From Prolixibacteraceae bacterium (GTDB lineage: Bacteria; Bacteroidota; Bacteroidia; Bacteroidales; Prolixibacteraceae), in NCBI GenBank assembly GCA_019459485.1, contig JAIBEZ010000112.1, positions 1 to 64,000 of the forward strand: a DNA stretch of 64,000 nucleotides, given 5' to 3'. The translations under genes were made by a program, and so were the position numbers. Of this stretch, positions 37,506 through 47,173 are shown piece after piece (the stretch's first letter is position 1; each line of letters begins with the position of its first letter). The notes under the pieces were generated by a model. It was given only the letters and a program-made list of their open reading frames with translations, did not search any database and had not been told where the DNA came from.

Positions 37506-38447
37506 TTAATAGAGCCACCGGCTCATTTGCCCTGCAAAAACGATGATGAACCGCAACATGATACTTCCAAATAAAACCAGAACAACCGGAATTATAACCG
37601 GAACTTTGATATGTTTTAATTCCATTATTTCAAGTACTGCCGGAACTGCCATTCCCAACACCACCACGAAAATCCAAAATGGGGCTGTGTATTGACCTCC
37701 CAGAAATAAATTCGCTGCATCAATCTGAACTGATGTGCTGGCCAAAAATCCCATGAAAAGATGTGTAATCAGGAACAATTCGATAACAATCAACAGCAAA
37801 TCGATTTTAGCGAATAAAATGCGCTCTTTTTCAGACTGTGCAAATAGAATGATGGTTGCCGCACCCGCCGATAAACCGGAAGTCAGGAACAGTGGCCCAA
37901 GAATCGACGTATTCCAAAGCGGACGGGCATTAAAGGCTGACAACAGGATACCGGTGTAAATTCCCAGAATGACTGCATAGATAATGATTATCCAGGCCAG
38001 GTAATATTTATACTTCACCAGGAAAGCCTCGATCTGTTTTAAAATGTCGTATTTCCAGTCCCATTTCGGGAAATATTCGCGGATATGCAAAGCCACCCAA
38101 ACCATCGAAAGGGGAGTGATGGCCATTAAAGTCCAGGCACCCCACGACATAGGCGATTGTAAACGAACGGTGGTATAAAGTTGCCAGAAAAAGAGTTTGT
38201 GCTTCAAATCGAGAAACAAGGCAAACAATCCGAGTACCAGCAAAAAAGGAACAATAATTGGCGCACGGCGCACTGCCCCCGGATATTTGTCTTCTTTTCC
38301 CAGAATGGTGTACAATGCGGCAAAAAACAAAATACCGGCTGCCAAACCACCCAGAAACAGATATAGTGGAATTTGCCAGTGCCAGATCTCCAGATAAGGA
38401 TCAATGTGCGGATTTAACCGTCCGCTTGTGATGATTTCTTCTCTCAT
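37506..38447 (-). CDS. NrfD/PsrC-type membrane anchor subunit
   Basis: 313 aa multi-TM; HWQIPLYLFLGGLAAGILFFAAL. Confidence 0.88.
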   Translation of the reverse strand: MREEIITSGRLNPHIDPYLEIWHWQIPLYLFLGGLAAGILFFAALYTILGKEDKYPGAVRRAPIIVPFLLVLGLFALFLDLKHKLFFWQLYTTVRLQSPMSWGAWTLMAITPLSMVWVALHIREYFPKWDWKYDILKQIEAFLVKYKYYLAWIIIIYAVILGIYTGILLSAFNARPLWNTSILGPLFLTSGLSAGAATIILFAQSEKERILFAKIDLLLIVIELFLITHLFMGFLASTSVQIDAANLFLGGQYTAPFWIFVVVLGMAVPAVLEIMELKHIKVPVIIPVVLVLFGSIMLRFIIVFAGQMSRWLY

Positions 38448-38458
38448 TCCTATTCAGT

Positions 38459-38992
38459 TTAAATAAGGTAGTAAACCTGTGGTTTTGTTCCGGCCTCCGG
38501 AATTAGTGTTTTGTGTTTGCGCTTTTTCAGAACAATTGATACTTCGCTGTTCGGATCTTCCAGATCGCCAAAATACATGCACTTGGTTGGACAAACCGCC
38601 ACGCAGGCAGGTTTTTCCCCTTTTTCGATCCGGTGAATGCAGAAGGTGCATTTATCGACGTATCCATCAGGATGCGAATACCTTGCATCGTATGGGCAGC
38701 TTGCAATACAGGCGCCACAGCCAATGCATTTGTGGTGGGTTACCACAACAATTCCGCCTTTTTCGTAATGACTGGCACCGGTTGGGCAGCAGCGTACACA
38801 AGGCGAGTTGTCGCAATGGTTGCAGCGTTCCGAGCGAAGTTCAATCTCCAGCTGCGGATAAGTTCCGTCGGTTACTTCAACAATCCAGTCGCGGCAATAC
38901 CCGATCGGTACATTGTTTTCAGTCTGACAAGCTACCACACAGTCGGCACATCCGACGCATTTTTTTGTATCAATGGCCATTGCATATCTCAT
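38459..38992 (-). CDS. 4Fe-4S electron-transfer subunit (PsrB/NrfC-like)
   Basis: CVGCADCVVACQTENNVP, CNHCDNSPCVRCCPTGA, CIGCGACIASCPYDAR, CTFC. Confidence 0.93.
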   Translation of the reverse strand: MRYAMAIDTKKCVGCADCVVACQTENNVPIGYCRDWIVEVTDGTYPQLEIELRSERCNHCDNSPCVRCCPTGASHYEKGGIVVVTHHKCIGCGACIASCPYDARYSHPDGYVDKCTFCIHRIEKGEKPACVAVCPTKCMYFGDLEDPNSEVSIVLKKRKHKTLIPEAGTKPQVYYLI

Positions 38993-41232
38993 GATTTTGC
39001 CTCACTTTCTTTCTCAAACCTGAAGGTTACAAAATTTCCCCTCATACCGGTTCCGCCCATGATCGGGTCGATTAATACACGTGTGATAAGTTGCGAATCG
39101 CTGGCGCCTCTGCCGTGCGATCGCGTTAATTTTTCATTGTTGTGCCCAAAACCATGTACCATATATACCGAATCAAATCGGATTCGCTCTGTTATGCGCA
39201 CCTTGATGGTAAAATCAGAAACCACTCCGTCCTGATTTTCAAGATAAACGGGCTGTTCGTTTTTTAATCCCCATTCTTTGGCCACTTTTGGATTCACCCA
39301 AACCGTGTTTTCATCCATCAAATCAGTAAGGTTCGGATTGTTCGCGGTGCGTCCGAAGGTATGCATCGGGGCACGGCCATAATTCAGGTGGTAAAATCCT
39401 GAAGGTGGCTCCATGTGAGGTGTGTAAACCGGCATGGCATCAAAACCTTCTGCCGCAATAATTGTAGAGTACAATTCAATTTTTCCTGAATCGGTACCGA
39501 ATTCAACAGGCATATCTTCTTCAAAATAAAGCGGTCCCGATTCACGAGGATAGTTTTTTACGCCAATTCGTTTCATTTCTTCCAGCGAAGATCCTATTTG
39601 CTGAAGTTGCCATTCCAGCACATCTTCAAAGTTTTCCCATTTAAAATAGTCGCCAAGTCCCATCTTTTCCGCCAGTTTTTTTGCAATCCAATAAGCAGGT
39701 TTGGTGTCGTAAAGTGGTTCTGTGGCGGGCATTCGCAGTGCAATATCCGGATTCCGGCCATGCACCACCCTGATGTCGTCCCACCGTTCAAGGTAAGTAC
39801 ATTCAGGTAAAACAACATCGGCAAACCCTGTAATTTCCATGGGCATGGTATCCACCACCACGAGCAATTCCAGATTTTTAATGGCTTCGATGGTCTTTTT
39901 TTGATCAGGCAAAGTCATTATAAGGTTTGTGCCGTTCACAATCCATGCTTTAATACTGCAATCCAGATCAGGACTTGGAATGGTCGCATCGCAAACTCCT
40001 GAAGCAAGCGCCAGGTCGGCTAAAAAGTATTTTCCACCCATTGCGTCGCGCCATGTTTTGGTCGGCTTCGGAAATGGCGGATGCGGAAATTCAGGAACTT
40101 CCAGTTTCTCCGGAATAAAAAATCCACCGCGGCGCCCCCATGATCCGAGCAGCGCATTTAGAATCGCAACCGCCCGTAAACGTTGAGTATCATCGCCATA
40201 CCAGGTCACGTGCCGTCCGGGATGAATGATCACAGCAGGAGAAGCGTCACGCATCTCGCGGGCTGTTTCTCTGATCACATCAGGAGCGATCGTTGTAATT
40301 CCGAACGCCCATTCAGGAGTATAGTTTTTAACGTGTTCTTTTAATTGCTCAAATCCTGAAGTATGTTTTTCGACGTATTTTTTGTCGTACCATTCGTTGT
40401 AAATAATCTCGTGAATCCACGCCAGCAGGAGTGCGATATCGGTGGCAGGTTTGATGGGCAGCCAGAATTTCGATTTGCTGGCAACAGTTGAGAACCGTGG
40501 GTCAACAGTAATAATAGCAGCGCCTTTGTCGATGGCATCCGACATTTCCTGAACCTGACCGTTGTGCATATTTTCGCCCAGATGCGAACCAATCAATACC
40601 AAACAGCGGGTATCGCGGATGTCGGTTGGTTCCGGAGAATCAAGCCCTGCACCGAAAGTTGCGATAAACGCCACCTCGCGCGGACCGCGGCATTGCGCAT
40701 ACGAAGGAGCTGCAATGTTTCCCGATCCGAAAGCTTTCAGCAGATTGCCGAAATAATGACCGCCGGAACCGTGGGTGAAAAGAGCTGTACATTCAGCGCC
40801 ATGTTTTTCTTTAATTAGTTGCATTTTTTCAGCTACTACATCCAGCGCCTCGTCCCAGCTTGCTTCGCGGAAAGTTTGTTTTCCGTCGGCTCCGGTAACG
40901 CGAATTAGTGGAGTTTTTAACCGATCCTGATCGTAGTACATTCCAACGCCGCCGGTTCCCCTTGGGCAAAGACGTCCGTTACAATTGGTATCGTCATCGT
41001 TTCCGACAACCTTTTTGATTGAGCCATCTTCGTTTTTGTGCACCCAACCGGCACATTTCCAGAAGCAAATCTCACAATAAGTTGGAGTTCGCTGTAAACT
41101 CATCGGACCTAAATCACCCAATCCTTTTTTCTTAAAATCAGGAACAGAGGAGCGTAGATATTGACTTCCGAAGATTAGGCCAGCAGCACTCAGCGATGAT
41201 ATTTTTATAAAATCACGACGTTTTTGAGCCAT
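38989..41232 (-). CDS. Molybdopterin oxidoreductase catalytic subunit (PsrA/PhsA-like)
   Basis: Tat-like RRDFIK, CEICFWKCAGW...CPRGTGG, molybdopterin family. Confidence 0.9.
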   Translation of the reverse strand: MAQKRRDFIKISSLSAAGLIFGSQYLRSSVPDFKKKGLGDLGPMSLQRTPTYCEICFWKCAGWVHKNEDGSIKKVVGNDDDTNCNGRLCPRGTGGVGMYYDQDRLKTPLIRVTGADGKQTFREASWDEALDVVAEKMQLIKEKHGAECTALFTHGSGGHYFGNLLKAFGSGNIAAPSYAQCRGPREVAFIATFGAGLDSPEPTDIRDTRCLVLIGSHLGENMHNGQVQEMSDAIDKGAAIITVDPRFSTVASKSKFWLPIKPATDIALLLAWIHEIIYNEWYDKKYVEKHTSGFEQLKEHVKNYTPEWAFGITTIAPDVIRETAREMRDASPAVIIHPGRHVTWYGDDTQRLRAVAILNALLGSWGRRGGFFIPEKLEVPEFPHPPFPKPTKTWRDAMGGKYFLADLALASGVCDATIPSPDLDCSIKAWIVNGTNLIMTLPDQKKTIEAIKNLELLVVVDTMPMEITGFADVVLPECTYLERWDDIRVVHGRNPDIALRMPATEPLYDTKPAYWIAKKLAEKMGLGDYFKWENFEDVLEWQLQQIGSSLEEMKRIGVKNYPRESGPLYFEEDMPVEFGTDSGKIELYSTIIAAEGFDAMPVYTPHMEPPSGFYHLNYGRAPMHTFGRTANNPNLTDLMDENTVWVNPKVAKEWGLKNEQPVYLENQDGVVSDFTIKVRITERIRFDSVYMVHGFGHNNEKLTRSHGRGASDSQLITRVLIDPIMGGTGMRGNFVTFRFEKESEAKS

Positions 41233-41565
41233 GTTGTAGTTTAATTATGAATTATATGCAAACATATAGAAAACTAGATATAGAAATATGTGCCAATATC
41301 AGTACATTGGTGTAATGTCGGTTTTGTTTGCTCTTAAAAGGTAGAAACTTTATTTGTAATTTACTGAAATTCAGTGCCGGATTGATTCAATATGGTGCAA
41401 TTTAGATTGTTTATAAATAACGGGTTGATTCTTATTTAGACATTTTCTAAATACGACGGGAAAAGACTTATTAATGGAAATAAGTAAGTTTTTCCACCAT
41501 AAATCAGGAATGTAACGGAAATAGTCAAAAGTTCATCATATTTGTAACAAACAAATGATCAAAAT

Positions 41566-42144
41566 ATGCCAAGACCAAAACGAATACGAAAAATGACAAA
41601 TCCCCCGCATTTCAAGGGATTCAGGCCAATTAGACTTCCGGAGGAAAACAATCCGGTAATTATAAATTACGAAGAATATGAATCTATCCGGTTGAGCGAC
41701 TTTGAATTGTACAGCCATCTGGAAGCCTCGCGAATAATGGAAATTTCGCGCCCCACTTATACGCGCATTTATGAAAGTGCAAGGCGAAAAGTTGCGCAGG
41801 CCTTTGTGCTGGGCAAAGCGATTGTGTTTGAAGGTGGCAAAGTGTATTTCGACAGCGAATGGTATTCGTGTAACAATTGTGGCTGCTGGTTTAATCACCC
41901 TGCAAAAGAAGTGGAGATCAGAAATTGTACACTCTGTGGTTCAACTGATATTGAGCAATATACCGAAAATACCCAGTTAAACCCATCCGAAGATATTTGT
42001 ATTTGTTCGAAGTGTGGATTTGAAAAGGATCATTCACCGGGTATGCCATGCCGAAAAGAGATTTGCCCTGCCTGCAATTCCCAAATGACACGGAAGGGTA
42101 CTACTCATCAGCATGGAATGGAAGACAGAAACTGTAATTCGTAA
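41566..42144 (+). CDS. DUF134 HTH protein with CxxC zinc-ribbon tail
   Basis: MPRPKRIRKM...FKGFRPI, SRPTYTRIYESARRKVAQAFVLGKAI. Confidence 0.85.
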   Translation: MPRPKRIRKMTNPPHFKGFRPIRLPEENNPVIINYEEYESIRLSDFELYSHLEASRIMEISRPTYTRIYESARRKVAQAFVLGKAIVFEGGKVYFDSEWYSCNNCGCWFNHPAKEVEIRNCTLCGSTDIEQYTENTQLNPSEDICICSKCGFEKDHSPGMPCRKEICPACNSQMTRKGTTHQHGMEDRNCNS

Positions 42145-42147
42145 GAT

Positions 42148-42471
42148 ATGAAAGTAGCAATCACATCAACCGGAAATAGTCCGGAAGCAAAGCTCGACAG
42201 CCGTTTTGGACGTTGTTCGCATTTCGTAATATTCGACACAGAAACGCTTACCACAGAGTATATTCCAAACCCAAACAAAGAAAACATAGAAGGAGCAGGA
42301 CCGGCATCAGTTCAGTTAATTGCATCGAAAGGCGCAACAAAAGTTGTATCCGGCGAGTTTGGCGCAAAAGTAAAATCACTTTTCGATAGTCTTCAGATAC
42401 AATTGGTTGTGTTGAAAAATCCTGAGAAAAGCATAAGTGAAATAATAGAATTGCTAAGCCATAAAAATTAG
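42148..42471 (+). CDS. NifX/NifB-associated dinitrogenase iron-molybdenum cofactor family protein
   Basis: MKVAITSTGNSPEAKLDSRFGRCSHFVIFD. Confidence 0.85.
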   Translation: MKVAITSTGNSPEAKLDSRFGRCSHFVIFDTETLTTEYIPNPNKENIEGAGPASVQLIASKGATKVVSGEFGAKVKSLFDSLQIQLVVLKNPEKSISEIIELLSHKN

Positions 42472-42548
42472 GAAATCAACTTGTTTTTTTGATCGTTGCC
42501 AAAATTCAAAGACTCGCTATATAATTGTTTGGGAATTCAAAAATTTCA

Positions 42549-42590
42549 GAAAAACAAAAAGCTCCTCAAAAGAAGAGCTTTTTGTTTTTT
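42549..42590. terminator. Likely terminator between convergent genes
   Basis: AAAAACAAAAAGCTCcTCAAAAGAaGAGCTTTTTGTTTTTT. Confidence 0.75.
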
Positions 42591-42640
42591 GTGATTCTTA
42601 CACCGCGTAATGGCATCATTACATTGGCATATCCGGAATG

Positions 42641-44698
42641 TTACAACTCAAAAACCGAATCGTCGATGCCTTTATTTACTTCCACACTTGAAACGACGAT
42701 GTCAAATGACTGAGGGCCAGCTGACTGTTTCAATTTAAACGGGAATAAAACACCTTCAACCAAACGGTAGTCAGAATAAAGTGTTGTTACACTCACCGGC
42801 CCTTGCTGGGCTATGGATTTAACTTTCAGCCCGCTTTTCTGGTCGTAAAAATCAACCGTATTTTTACCTGAAGGTAAATTCATTTGTACTTTCCATGCAG
42901 GTTGGCCATCAATGTCTTCTGAGCCTTTCAGTTCAGCGGTGATTCCCATTTTTTCAAGATATAATTCGGCATTCATGGTCGATTGAGCCAACATCTCTTC
43001 CAGTTCGGCACCTGCCAGTTCTTTGTTTCCCATCTGGCTTTTCACCATTGCTTTAACTCCATTGCAAACCTGTTTCGACAAGACATTCACACCCATCAGT
43101 GTTTCAACACTTATTTTATTTGGCGCTTTCTGTTTGCTAATGATTTCAATTTTCATCCCTTGCATTTCCATACCCATCTTGGTTGTTACATCATTGACTT
43201 TTACCAGCTTTTCCTTACCTCCGACAGCCTCCACATATTTTGAAATAACATCCATCCCTGTCAGGTTTGAAGGAGCTTCCATTGCTTTTAGAGGGTTGCC
43301 ATAAAAATCACGCTGTTCAACTTTGCCATCTTTTGAAAACTTTGCCATTGTTTTTTGAAGCTGATCGGCATTTCCAACTGCAATGATATTTGCATTTTCA
43401 GGTTTTAAATATTTTTTTGCCAACTCCTGAACATCGGCAACCGAAACTTTGCTGAGTTTTTCGAGGTAAGTGGTATAATAATCTTTAGGCAGTTTGTATT
43501 TTTCAATGTTCAGGGCAAATCCGGCGATGGTCAGGGGATTTTCGAGCGACCTTGCAAACGACCCGTTCATCCTGCTTTTTACCTGTTCCAGCATTTTATT
43601 ATCAACGGGTTCGGTGATCATCCGGTTAATTTCAAAAAGCAGTTCAACCATTGCACTGTCGGTTGCTTCGCCTTTTACTTCTCCGGAAGCATTGAATGAC
43701 CCAACCAACTTATCTGTATTCAATGAAGAATAAGCACCGTAGGTATATGCTTTCTTTTCCCTTAAATTGGCATTGATTCGTGATGAAAGGCTTCCGCCGC
43801 CCAATATCGAATTCATGACGCTGGCTTTAATTGCATCAGGATTGCCGGGTTTAAATTCAAGTGGATAACTTACCATTATTGCCGATTGTACGGCGCCGTC
43901 CCTGTTGCCGATGACCACCCTTGGCGATTTATTCAATTCAGGAAAATTATATTTATGAGTTGGTACAACACCTTTCTCCCATTTACCAAAGTACTGTTTA
44001 GCCTGCGACTGTGCTTCCTTTAAAGTAATGTCGCCGACAATGATCAGGTAAGCTGCATTTGGCCTGAAATAGGTTTTGTAATATTCTTTGCATTTATCCA
44101 AAGTGATGCTTTCAAAGGTTTTTTCAGAATTTATTTCCCCGTAAGGATGTTTATTACCGAAGATCACCGCCGAATTAATATTGTTTGCAATTGAATTCGC
44201 ATCATTCTTAGCTGTTTGGATACCGGAAATATTTTGTTTTTTCAATTTTTCCAACTCTTCAGCAGGAAAAGAAGGATTATACAAAACATCGCTCATGATA
44301 GCAAGCAGATCACCACTGAATTTTGTTAAAACCGATCCTGAAATTCCGGTTGGAAATGTATTTAACGACGCTCCGATAAAGTCAATGGCTTCGTCGATTT
44401 CTGCTTTCGTTTTGGTTGTTGTGCCCGCCCTTAAAAGATCGCCTGTTATTGCTACATAACCAGCCTGGTTTTCTTCAAGAACAGGATCAATATCAAGGCT
44501 GAGCTGATAGGTTATTTTCGGAATTTTGTGATTCTCGACAACAATTACTTTTAAGCCATTGTCCAATGTGAAAAGCTTGTAATCGCCAAGTTGTATTTTT
44601 GGCGCAGGTCCCGCATTGGGACGAATACTCCTGTCGAGCTGGGCATTTACCGTGGTGGCTAGAAATAGTATAAATAAGGAATAAACTAATTTTTTCAT
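42641..44698 (-). CDS. M16 family peptidase, non-catalytic type, with C-terminal extension
   Basis: M16 fold; HxxEH region replaced (GYVAITGDLLRAG). Confidence 0.85.
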   Translation of the reverse strand: MKKLVYSLFILFLATTVNAQLDRSIRPNAGPAPKIQLGDYKLFTLDNGLKVIVVENHKIPKITYQLSLDIDPVLEENQAGYVAITGDLLRAGTTTKTKAEIDEAIDFIGASLNTFPTGISGSVLTKFSGDLLAIMSDVLYNPSFPAEELEKLKKQNISGIQTAKNDANSIANNINSAVIFGNKHPYGEINSEKTFESITLDKCKEYYKTYFRPNAAYLIIVGDITLKEAQSQAKQYFGKWEKGVVPTHKYNFPELNKSPRVVIGNRDGAVQSAIMVSYPLEFKPGNPDAIKASVMNSILGGGSLSSRINANLREKKAYTYGAYSSLNTDKLVGSFNASGEVKGEATDSAMVELLFEINRMITEPVDNKMLEQVKSRMNGSFARSLENPLTIAGFALNIEKYKLPKDYYTTYLEKLSKVSVADVQELAKKYLKPENANIIAVGNADQLQKTMAKFSKDGKVEQRDFYGNPLKAMEAPSNLTGMDVISKYVEAVGGKEKLVKVNDVTTKMGMEMQGMKIEIISKQKAPNKISVETLMGVNVLSKQVCNGVKAMVKSQMGNKELAGAELEEMLAQSTMNAELYLEKMGITAELKGSEDIDGQPAWKVQMNLPSGKNTVDFYDQKSGLKVKSIAQQGPVSVTTLYSDYRLVEGVLFPFKLKQSAGPQSFDIVVSSVEVNKGIDDSVFEL

Positions 44699-44722
44699 GA
44701 TTTTACTTTTTTTGAATGAGGA

Positions 44723-46048
44723 TTAATTTTTTGATGGTTTGGGCAGGTAATATAAAACTACCCGGTTGTCTTTCCTGAAATATTCGTTGGCAACACGTTT
44801 AAGGTCTTCCTGTGTTACCGCGAGGTATTTTTTCAGGTCGGTATTAATCCTGTTGGCATCCTTAAAATAAGTATAATTCTCAGCGAGGGCATTTGCCCTG
44901 TTTGCAATGGTCGAATTTTCAGTTACAATCTGGTTCTCAATCTGGTTTTTTAACTTCTGAAATTCCTTTTCAGGGATTAAATCCTTCTGCACTTTTTCTA
45001 CTTCTTTGTCCATGGCAGCCTCAAGAGCAGCACAATCGAGCCCCATATTTGGCAGGGCTAAAATAATTGCCAATCCCGGATCTTCAAATGGGAGAGGGAT
45101 AGCAGCCACTTCAATGGCGAGTTGCTGATCATCTACCAATGATTTGTATAACCTCGAACTTTGCCCGGTTGCAAGCAGTTTGCTCAACATTTCTACCGCA
45201 TAATAATCATCGCTCCCCATGGCCGGGATGTGATAGGCCTGGAATACCGCAGGCAACTGGATATTGTCGTAAATAGTATCTCTTACTTCTGTATGTTTTA
45301 TTTCTTCAATCAAACCTGGGCGGTATATTTCACCCTTTTTTGCCGGAATATCGGTATAATATTTTTCGGCAAGTTTTTTTGCATCTTCAAAATTGATATC
45401 ACCTGCTAACACCAGTACTGCGTTATTCGGGACATAATACGAATCGTAGAATTTTTTAAATTCCTCGTCTTTGGCAGCCCTGATATGATCGGCATTTCCG
45501 ATTATAGGCCACCTGTATGGATGTTTTTTATATGCTCTTTTTAATGTTTCCTCTACAAAAGATCCGTATGGTCGGTTATCAACAGTCTGTTTTTTTTCTT
45601 CAATAACGACTCCCTTCTGTGTGGCAATTCCAATTGAATCAACGCGTGCATGGAGCATCCGTTCCGATTCGAGCCAAAGACCAAGCTCAAGCTGGTTCGA
45701 AGGAAGAATTTCATAATAATAGGTTCTGTCCCAACTTGTGTTTGCATTTAGTGTACCACCGGCGCTTTCAACAATTTTATCATATTGAAAACGGTCGATG
45801 TTTTTTGTCCCTTCAAACATCAGGTGTTCAAAAAAGTGCGCAAAACCGGTTCGGTCGGGTTGTTCATTTTTTGAACCGACATGGTACATGACCGAAACTG
45901 CAACAATTGGTACAGAATGGTCTTCATGCACGATTACGTGCAACCCGTTTGGGAGGTCAAACTCCTTAAACTCGATTTCGGTTGCCTGGGATGTTTTCCC
46001 AAAAACAACTACAAAAGCAGTAATTACTAGAATCAGGATTTTTTTCAT
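44723..46048 (-). CDS. M16 family zinc peptidase (catalytic)
   Basis: GFAHFFEHLMFEGTKN, signal peptide. Confidence 0.93.
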   Translation of the reverse strand: MKKILILVITAFVVVFGKTSQATEIEFKEFDLPNGLHVIVHEDHSVPIVAVSVMYHVGSKNEQPDRTGFAHFFEHLMFEGTKNIDRFQYDKIVESAGGTLNANTSWDRTYYYEILPSNQLELGLWLESERMLHARVDSIGIATQKGVVIEEKKQTVDNRPYGSFVEETLKRAYKKHPYRWPIIGNADHIRAAKDEEFKKFYDSYYVPNNAVLVLAGDINFEDAKKLAEKYYTDIPAKKGEIYRPGLIEEIKHTEVRDTIYDNIQLPAVFQAYHIPAMGSDDYYAVEMLSKLLATGQSSRLYKSLVDDQQLAIEVAAIPLPFEDPGLAIILALPNMGLDCAALEAAMDKEVEKVQKDLIPEKEFQKLKNQIENQIVTENSTIANRANALAENYTYFKDANRINTDLKKYLAVTQEDLKRVANEYFRKDNRVVLYYLPKPSKN

Positions 46049-46144
46049 GTGGTTATAATTTTTTTTTTGAAATATTTGTATTGATACTGTAATTATAATT
46101 ACAAATGTTCAGTATTAAATAAATTCTATCCGGCTTTAAAATAT

Positions 46145-46846
46145 CTATTTTGCCAATAAGAAACCTCCCACAAAACCGACTGGTAAAGTAATATACCATT
46201 TCTCAAGGATAGATTTTTTACGGGTGACTGTGATGCTTGTCGCTGTTGTAACAGTGGCATTCGGATCGGCCAGTGAAAAGTTGACGATGGTTCCTTTTGG
46301 CTTCTGTTCGGTTACAATATTAATCCCGGTTTTGTATTTGTAATTAAAATCGAGATTCTTGTTTTCGATAGAGCCATTCAGACTTAAAAAATCATTTGAC
46401 CAATCGAATTTTGCGATTTTGATTGTATCGGTATTGGTAATTCTAAAAGTGTCGCGAATAATTGTTGAACCTGAACCAAGTGCCTCAATTTTTGCTTTTT
46501 GCACATTGATAATATTCCGATATTTTATTCCCTGACTTCTCAATTCCTTCGCTGTTAATTCGAGTGTTTCGAGTGACTCTTTCAGGTTGCGTTTTTCGAT
46601 TTCTACGGATGCAATTTTAAAGGTTAATTGTCCGGTTTTTGATTTATGTACCGAAACTGAATCGTTCAAGGTTGCCAGTTCAACATTGGCAAGTTGTACT
46701 TTATCTTTCAGTTTGCGTATTGAAAAAAATTGAACCAGGATTATCAGGATAATAATTGCGATCCCGATAACAATTGCGATTTTCTGAATGGTTGGTTTCA
46801 TGTTGCTTATTTTAGAAAGTTTGACATTATTCTCTATATTTTTCAC
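46145..46846 (-). CDS. Hypothetical membrane/coiled-coil protein
   Basis: N-terminal TM, coiled coil, C-terminal hydrophobic GFVGGFLLAK. Confidence 0.5.
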   Translation of the reverse strand: MKNIENNVKLSKISNMKPTIQKIAIVIGIAIIILIILVQFFSIRKLKDKVQLANVELATLNDSVSVHKSKTGQLTFKIASVEIEKRNLKESLETLELTAKELRSQGIKYRNIINVQKAKIEALGSGSTIIRDTFRITNTDTIKIAKFDWSNDFLSLNGSIENKNLDFNYKYKTGINIVTEQKPKGTIVNFSLADPNATVTTATSITVTRKKSILEKWYITLPVGFVGGFLLAK

Positions 46847-47173
46847 ATGCGTTTACTAAGATAAATAAAATGAGTATAATAATCACTCTTCAAAATGCAA
46901 TTTTTCGAACTGTTTTATCTGAAGCCAGGACTACAAATATTTCTACAAAAATATGGTTCACTCATTTGCGGTAGAAGCTCTTTTTTAGGCAATCTTTTTC
47001 GAATATCAGCATTCTTTGTTAAAAAAATACCGAAAACGCTTGTAAATGATGGCAACCGGCTGTAAAAACAGTTTTTTTTTATTCTGAATCTATCTTTTAA
47101 TAAGTATTTAATCTTTCCTATTTAAACTGAATAAGTTATTTTTACCACCATTATTAATCAAGAAAAATTATTT

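Noticed and set aside
38633-39235. 200-aa plus-strand ORF over ferredoxin and molybdoenzyme genes
   Set aside because: Spans two confident minus-strand genes; no recognisable protein features
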